Origin: Notamacropus eugenii | Taxonomy: Eukaryota; Chordata; Mammalia; Diprotodontia; Macropodidae | DNA length: 64,000 bases | Direction of reading: 5' to 3' | Assembly: GCF_028372415.1 (NCBI RefSeq) | Contig: NC_092872.1 | Location: 393,813,853 to 393,877,852, forward strand | In this document: piece after piece, positions 57,380-64,000 of the stretch | How the letters are laid out: every line of letters begins with the position of its first letter | How positions within the stretch are numbered: position 1 is the first letter of the stretch | The notes under the pieces: generated by a model | What the model saw: the letters and a program-made list of their open reading frames with translations, nothing else | The model's database searches: none | Told to the model about the DNA's origin: nothing | Position numbers and translations under genes: made by a program

Positions 57380-57575
57380 GGTAAGGGAATATATACTTAA
57401 GTACCTGCTATGTACCAAGTATGCTAATTTTTTTAACAGATATTTCCTCATTTGACCCTCACAGCTACCCTATGAGAGAGTTGCTATTATTCTCCCTATT
57501 TTGTAGTTAAGAAAACTGAGATAGGCAGAGATTAAGTCATTTACTCAGGGTCACATGGAAGGTTACACACAGAGT
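57380..57575 (-). mobile_element. MIR SINE
   Basis: Reverse MIR with an extended tail: CTGCTATGTACCAAGTATGC, CCTCACAGCTACCCTATGAG, CTCAGGGTCACATGGAAGGT. Confidence 0.75.
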
Positions 57576-57629
57576 AGATTAAAGGTATTCTTAGAGAGGA
57601 AGCCTCTAGCAATTTAGGGAACTGAGACA

Positions 57630-58025
57630 AAAAAAAACCCAACTGCCTTAGATGGTATCATCTGAACTAAATCTTAAATGAAACCAGGGCTTCCAAGGGA
57701 GGGAGGTCAGGAATTATACTTTAAGCATGCAGGACAGCCAATGAAAATACATGGAACTGAGAGATGGAAAATTGTATATGAGGAAGGGTGTAGCGGTAGG
57801 CAGTATGACTGGAGCGAAGAGTATGAGAAGGGGAGTGAAATGTATGACTGAAAAAGTGGGAAGAAAAATAGGGGGTATTGAAGTTTATTGAGTAGTGGAG
57901 GTGACATGGTGAGACCTTTGCTTTAGGAAAATCACTTTGGCAGGCAAGTCAGAATAGATCAGAGTGGGGAAAGTCTTGAGGCAGTGAGATCAATTAGAAG
58001 GTTATTGCAGTAATGGAGAGAAAAG
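57630..58025 (-). mobile_element. L2-type LINE 3' region
   Basis: AGGTGACATGGTGAGACCTT, TGCTTTAGGAAAATCACTTT, GGTTATTGCAGTAATGGAGA. Confidence 0.75.
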
Positions 58026-58838
58026 GATGTTTATGAGAAATATTGTGAAAGTAAAAAAAAAGATAAGATTTGACAACACATTGGATATTGACATTACAAC
58101 TGTCTACAGCACAGTTCACATTGTCTTAATGTACAGAATTCTAGTGATTTGGAGCACAGGAGTTAAAGTTCACAATGAACTTTAGTCTATATTTAATGAC
58201 ACATTAAACTTTGATGCTTCTCATGGAATATATTTTGCAGAAATATGACCATAAATTCATATAGTAGGTGACAATTCAGCAAGTTAATTAAGCATGCACT
58301 TTTTAATGTTTTAATGTTTAAATGTATGTGCATTTAACCTATTATCTTTTGTTAAAACCTGTGTGCAGCCTTTATTATTTGTAAGGAAATGATCCTCTTC
58401 TGGATTTATGATAAGCCTTTGAATACCACCCCACTTTGCTACAGAGCAAAGTATATTTTTTACTTCCTTTGCCTAAAATATACATGCATCTACCATATGA
58501 ATTTGAATCATTACCCCACTGTTTTTGAGAAGACAATTTCTTAAAGAAGAACTCTGCATTAGAGAATTTCAACCAGACTTCTGGGATGTATAGCAAGATG
58601 CAAGAACCATCATAGATGTTTAATTTAGGTTTCTTCAATCCAGATTTCCTTGAACATATAGGAAGTTTCCCTTAAGCTCCTTTCTGTGATCAATATGGTA
58701 CCTTGATCTTAACTGACTTTCTATTGACCAAATTTACTACTATGATACTTTGAGGTTTTATTTTTTTTTCTTGTTTAGAAAACCACCTAAGAATATTACT
58801 TAAGTTTTTTGGGGAAAATCCACCTTTTTTTATCTTAT
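58026..58838. other. Unassigned DNA
   Basis: No repeat recognised. An 87-codon minus-strand frame (58638-58375) has no known motif. Confidence 0.4.
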
Positions 58839-58839
58839 A

Positions 58840-58990
58840 ATTATCATAGACTTGCAGAATGGCAGAACTTGATGGGACTGCAATAGATGAGGAAACTGAA
58901 ACATAGAGAGGGGGAATGACCTGCCTAAGGCTACATAGGCAGCTGAATCAAGACTAGAACTAGAGCATGGATTTCCAGGTCTTTTACTAC
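58840..58990 (-). mobile_element. MIR SINE
   Basis: AATAGATGAGGAAACTGAAA, GACCTGCCTAAGGCTACATA. Confidence 0.75.
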
Positions 58991-59261
58991 ATCCTTATTC
59001 ATATCTGTATCCCTCTCCTTAAATTATCTTCACTTTTCCCAGTTTTGACATCCTTTCTGTTTCTCTTCTACCTTACTTTTTCCAGATGTTTCTGCCTTTA
59101 AACAAAAGGCATTTACTTGAAAAGTATATAAATCTAAGTTTCATCGTTTGGATTATGCTTTGAATGAATAAGAACAGCTCTTTAATTGAAGGATTTTGTA
59201 AAGTGAATACATTGACTTCTGGATTTATTAAGTTTTAAACCATTATGCCACCTACTCTTAT

Positions 59262-59412
59262 TTTTCATATATATATATATGTACATACATACATACATAT
59301 AAATGTACATAATACATATATGCTTATACACATACATACACATATTATACATACATATATAAAATATGTATAAATGTATAAGTATGAATATAAATACATA
59401 CACACACATATA
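59262..59412. repeat. (TA)/(CATA) microsatellite
   Basis: Imperfect ATACATACAT and TATATA units; Tyr/Ile-rich frames here are artefacts. Confidence 0.9.
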
Positions 59413-61235
59413 CAGATGTGGCTTTGACTTGTGTTAGTGGAATATAAGTTCTGGCAAATTCTGACAAGCTGAAAATGGTTTGAGTATTGACCCAGTGATG
59501 GAAAATGTGCTGTTCGTGCAAGGATCATAAAAATTAAGTGTGAAGAGACCAGCCCTCTGTCCTTGTTCGCTGAAGCTTCTTTTCTAAAAGCATTCCAGTG
59601 GGCTTGAGTTATTACCCTAGGTTATCATTTCCTTTAGATCATCATCACAAAAAGTCATTCATAGTAAACAGGTTTATTCTGTCTTCTCTAGGAGACTCTT
59701 CTTTTTCCTCTTTGAACTCCTTCATCATTAGTCATTTAATTTTATTGTTCAGAAAACCTCGAATCTGTTCAATTGAAGAGCATTGCTTGGTAAGGAAGGG
59801 GTTAGCTAAGTTTGGTGCCTCACTGCAGCGAATGTAATAGTCTGGGTTTTATACCATTATGTCCCTATAAAGCATGCTGTACATCTACTAACAAGACTGC
59901 CATTCATTTTTTCAATAAATCCTGCACAGGGGTATTAGGGTCTGTGAACTGACAATTGATTTACTGCCTGGAAAATTATTCTTTATTGATTTATATTACA
60001 TGAAGGCGACTGCAAATCTATAGTGGCTCTAATCAGAGAGAAAATGCTAAAGTTAGTGTCATTCTTATTTAGTCAAGCAATTCCAAGTGGGAGAATTGGT
60101 TTAGTACCTCTAGGTGACATCTACATATTATTCAATTATGACTTTCAGTAATCCATGAATTATAATACATAAAAGCTGGTGAGATCAGGACAATTAATTA
60201 TTTTTTGATAATAAGAAGTGTCTTTTGTGCAAGCAAGTGTTTTAAATGTCAAACTACTCTTCTCCTTTCTATGTGGGACTATACAACCAGACTTGATTTT
60301 AATGAAGATTCTGATTTTTTATCCCATCCAATTTATTATCTACATATTAAAAATGGAAAATCATTTTGAAATATATTTTAAAGTAAGAAGCACTGTTACT
60401 TAGGTGACAGTTCAGGAAAGTTTTTTTTTTAATTAGAAAGTTTACTTAATTTTTTATTAACAACTTTCAATAAGTTTTATAGATTTAGAAAATTTTAAAG
60501 AGATCCTATAGTCCTTACATCTGATTTCTGGGAGGATTGTGACCAAATGATCACAGAGTATTTATAATCACATCCTTAAAAGTCCCAAGGAAGGCAACTA
60601 CAACTTCCTTTAAACAACCTGTTTCAAGCCATGTGTCCCTTCCTGAATTCTAACTGAAATCCTTCTCTCAATTTAAGCTAAGCTCAACTGAAATAAATCC
60701 CCCTCTACTGGTCACCAACAGGTTATATAGTGAAGTTTGAGACCATTGTTCCCATAGGGATTAGAATTTTTGAAATGTCACGTACATTGTTCTTAAGCTA
60801 TCTTAAGAGGCAGAAATGATTTATAAACATATAATGTTGTTATTTTTCCAAATGATGTGCTAGTTTGTTTATGTCTAAACACAATAGCAATAGATCCATA
60901 ATCAAATCAACTGTTTAAAAATCTAAATATTTTAAATAGAAGCTGTGGGTGCTGGCATGTCAGTGTTAGCCTCAGCATACTATCTGTCGTGTTTGATATC
61001 ACTCATAGGCTGTGGTACTGCTTTGATACATCTCCCATTTGCAGTCATCTTTCAATTCTTTTATAGTGATAGGTGTGTGTGTGTGCGTGTAGGGTGGGGT
61101 ACAGATGCCAGTCTGCACAGTTCCAAATCCTTCTTGCTCCAGAATTCCAGAGGTACTCATTTCTTGACTCACTCAACTTATACTTTGGCCTCTAATTCTA
61201 ATGCTTCCAGACAATTTTCTTTTATTGATATTTGA
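59413..61235. other. Unassigned AT-rich DNA
   Basis: About 1.8 kb with no recognised repeat or gene. A short GT tract lies at 61072-61090. Second repeat-poor island in the window. Confidence 0.4.
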
Positions 61236-61239
61236 GCTT

Positions 61240-62135
61240 TTTTATTTGTTTGTTTTCTTTCTTTTGTGGTAAGCCACTGATTCTTACATTATGTCTTATC
61301 TATGTCTTTGAGGTCAGCTGTCTCTATTTAGAAAGATCTCATGTGTTCTTCAAATATGACGTCTTGATTTTCTCTTAACATTTCATTTTGCATCATTCTT
61401 TTGGATTTTGTCCTCTTCAGTTTCCTTTTTCAATACATCCAATGTTTTGCTGAGCTTTGCAGCTTCTCTTCTAAAACATTTATCCACCTTCTAAATTACT
61501 CATTAGAAACTCTAATTTTATACCATTGAAAAATAATGCGCATAGAAGATAGAAAGTGGGTGTCACAGTTAGAAAGACCTACACTTCTGACACATTCAGT
61601 TTAAGTCATTCTGGGCAAATCACTTAAGTCTTTAGGTCATTAAGTTGTAGGGAAGGTGCTAATTTACAATTGTAAAAAGGTTATCCTCAATTGGAGCTCT
61701 CTACACTGACAAAAACCATAGGTTTTATTTTATTATTTCTACTTTCATTTCTCTCAGACTTTATTTTAATCTTTCTGAAATTTCTTGTAATTGTTCCTTT
61801 TTTTCTTTTCTAGAGTTTTCTTATTAATGAAAAATTTCTTTCTTCTGGAGATTTTTTTCTCACATTCTCTGACACTGTATCTACTCTCACAAAGAAATTT
61901 CCACAACAATTCTTTATTGTATATGGAACTTTGTTGTTGTTGTCATATATTATTTTCTAGAGTCTCCTTACTATGTTTCTCTACCCTTTGGTTTTTTTTC
62001 ATCCAACTCATGGTGGATATTTTCTTGTAATAATTTTCTGCTCCTATTTTTATTGTTGCTTTTGAACTTATTTGGCATATTTCTTGGAAAGCTGAAGTAA
62101 TGAAGAGGAGCAGGGAGGGCTTATATATAATCACA
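61240..62135 (-). mobile_element. Possible old LINE ORF1 relic, split by a SINE
   Basis: The minus strand is A-rich and would encode Lys/Glu-rich coiled-coil-like sequence (for example EENYYKKISTMSWMKKNQRVEKHSKETLENN near 62060-61950), as in old L1 ORF1. No diagnostic motif, so this is weak. Confidence 0.3.
61545..61740 (+). mobile_element. WSINE1-like CORE-SINE
   Basis: Forward copy: CTGGGCAAATCACTTAAGTC, TAAGTTGTAGGGAAGGTGCT, TATCCTCAATTGGAGCTCTC; the same subfamily as 41530-41735. Confidence 0.6.
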
Positions 62136-62503
62136 GATTAATCCATCTTACCAAAACTACCTTCTAGCAACTTCTGTTTTGAAGAAAAAGAATCTTCATG
62201 CCTTACCCCAAATGAAAAGTATGTCATATAAATTCAATGAAAGCCAAATGCACTGACCACGTCAGAGTTAAGCAGTAGCTGAGGAAGAGTTGTTTCACAC
62301 TCTATAACACAGTAAAAAGCATAATTTTACTATTCTTTAAATCATGCTTCAAACAACAACAAAAAAAGTTACAAGTGAGAAGAGGAACGTATTGAATCTG
62401 GAATCAGAGCAGACAATGTGCATCTCCCCAAATGGCTTTGATTCCAGAAAACCCAGACTCATTTTGTTTTCCTCACATCTGCCTCTTAATTATGAGTGGG
62501 ATA

Positions 62504-62504
<1 letters not shown>

Positions 62505-62561
<57 letters not shown>
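62505..62561. repeat. (GT)n microsatellite
   Basis: Near-perfect GT repeat, about 57 bp. Confidence 0.95.
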
Positions 62562-62563
<2 letters not shown>

Positions 62564-63590
62564 GAACAGGACTTTATGTGCCATTAAGCTTACTTTACCA
62601 GCTACACTTGCATGCAGCTGAAACTATGGGATTATGTAGGAGGTCAGAATAAGAAACACAAGGTCCTTGGAAGACAGATTTTTTTTTCTATTTCAGTCTG
62701 CTACTTATCACTTGTGGTCTGAAGTTTCTCAGCTCAAGGAATCTTTGTTTAGGCATAGGGAAGCTATCTACACCATCTCCCAGTCAACTAAAATAAAAGC
62801 AATACATTCTCCTCAATAGCACCTAATTTTACACATTTCCACCCCCCGAATCCACAAATAGATATTTTACTTACACCATAATGCAATAGTCAATTCAGTA
62901 TCCTTTCCTTCATTCTGTCCCTTTCCCCCAAAAGAATGGAAATACTGGATCTTTAAAAACCAAAAACTTGATTTCTTTGGGTTGTTGTAGACAATTTAAT
63001 GAAAATGCTACTGAAATGCCTTTTCCTCTATGAAAACTAGTAAATCAATTACAAAAGCAATTTCCTTACACAGTATGATTTTATTGTGTTTGACCAGGGC
63101 ATTTGATAAGTATTAGTTCTTGCTGAGAGCAAAGAGTAAATTTTATTTCAAGCTTTTCTTTCATGTGCACAGAGAAAGAAGCATCAGAAGGGCAGTTGGA
63201 CATGGGCCTTTCATGGTTGGTGTACACAGAAAGATGAGTAACACAACCTAGCAGTCTGGTTGGCTTTTGTTTGTAGAGAGAAAAGTGAGAGCAGGATTAA
63301 AAAAAAAAACAACACAGCTAATAAGAGATAGAATAGCTATGGTGGTCTTTTGTACCCAGGATCATTTTCTAAAGAATAGACTTGATTTTGCTAAGATTAT
63401 TATTTTTTTCTCTTTTTTGTTCATTTCCAGGAGAATAACTTTTTCTCTTCCTTTAACTAGCACTAGCTGGTGCATAAAACCTAAGGCTGGAAGTCAGAAG
63501 ATAGCTGTTGGGGTTTATTTGTTTGTTTTTGTTTTTCCTAATTTCTCTCACTTGGATTGGTGGCGAGAGAAGTAATGTTGACAAGCGTTC
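62562..63590. other. Unassigned DNA
   Basis: No gene or repeat recognised. A frame at 63267-63575 is low-complexity rich and has no motif. Confidence 0.4.
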
Positions 63591-63595
63591 ATTAA

Positions 63596-63832
63596 CTGTG
63601 GAAGCAGCTATGTGGGGTAGTAGATAAAGTGCTGGGCCTGTGATCAAGATAACCTGAGCTAAAATCCTGCCTCAGACGTTTGCTTAGCTACATAACTCTA
63701 GGCAAGTCATTTCACTTCCCTCAACCATAGTTTACTTTTATAAAACACAGAAAATTGTACTGATTTTACAGGATTGTTGTGGGAATCAGATGAGATAAAA
63801 TGTAAAATACTTTACAGAACTTTAAGTCTTAT
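63596..63832 (+). mobile_element. tRNA-headed CORE-SINE (THER type)
   Basis: Head GCAGCTATGTGGGGTAGTAG, ATAAAGTGCTGGGCCTG; core CTCTAGGCAAGTCATTTCAC; tail AGGATTGTTGTGGGAATCAG and TTTACAGAACTTTAAG. Confidence 0.8.
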
Positions 63833-63834
63833 AT

Positions 63835-64000
63835 TGAGAGAGATGAGAGAGATATATACACAGAGACAGAGAAAGAGAAGAAAAGAGAAGTGGAGAAAAG
63901 GAAAAAGAGAAAAGAGAGAAGGAAAAAAGAGAATAGAAGAGAGCAAAGAGAAAAAGAAGAAAAAGAAGAAATGAAAATAGAAGGGAAGAGAATGGAAGAG
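63835..64000. repeat. GA/GAAA purine-rich repeat
   Basis: Continuous imperfect GAGA, GAAAA and GAAGG units reaching the window edge, following the A-rich end of a SINE. Confidence 0.9.

Noticed and set aside
58375-58638. 87-codon minus-strand frame
   Set aside because: No recognised family and no splice or poly(A) context that supports a gene.
1-64000. Bacterial or phage features such as operons, CRISPR arrays or terminators
   Set aside because: The repeat content is entirely vertebrate; the microsatellites are not spaced CRISPR repeats.

Overview
This is vertebrate nuclear DNA, almost certainly from a marsupial, and it reads as an intergenic or deep-intronic desert. The evidence is the repeat mix. 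There are L2, L3/CR1, MIR and THER-type CORE-SINEs; tRNA-headed marsupial SINEs of the Mar1 and WSINE type (5' head like GGCAGCTAGGTGGCGCAGTG, tails shared with RTE); RTE LINE 3' ends; marsupial-type L1 3' UTRs; and ORF1-only half-L1 (HAL1) elements. Base composition is AT-rich, microsatellites are common, and I find no complete host gene. Family names come from memory of consensus sequences, not from a search.

Layout. 0-1.8 kb: the 3' part of a class II (betaretrovirus-like) endogenous retrovirus, holding RNase H and integrase and cut by the window edge. 1.9-8.2 kb: L2 and L3 relics; a long minus-strand L2 (about 3.15-6.99 kb) carries two later insertions with target-site duplications, an RTE-tail composite and a 5'-complete, 3'-truncated L1. 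8.4-21.5 kb: a hAT-like MITE, many MIR/THER/WSINE copies, L2 pieces, an L1 3' UTR, an unclassified 0.5 kb insertion splitting a SINE, and a weak candidate terminal exon at 15.2 kb. 21.5-27.2 kb: mostly unassigned with L2 and L1 tails. 27.5-31 kb: a HAL1-like element. 31.8-37.8 kb: RTE, L2, a MITE, an ORF1 fragment and a Mar1 SINE. 38-42 kb: L1 tails and SINEs.

42-51.6 kb is the most structured region. Two minus-strand HAL1 elements each have a 5' end, an ORF1 relic, a (CA)n block just after ORF1 (read on the element strand), no ORF2, and target duplications. The first (42332-45993) sits inside an L2 and has about 1.05 kb of extra 3' sequence. Between them lie a hAT-like element and a 203 bp foldback MITE with perfect 15 bp ends and a perfect 8 bp duplication. 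52.8-54.4 kb is a nest: an RPL8 processed pseudogene inside a SINE inside a MIR. 56.6-57.3 kb is a Tigger/pogo-like DNA transposon relic. The rest is MIR, L2, microsatellites and unassigned AT-rich DNA.

No genes work together here. The window is a layered record of retrotransposition: L2/L3/MIR as the oldest substrate, then RTE and its SINEs, then L1/HAL1 and a processed pseudogene. I found no undescribed functional system; the best leads concern unusual insertion structures.
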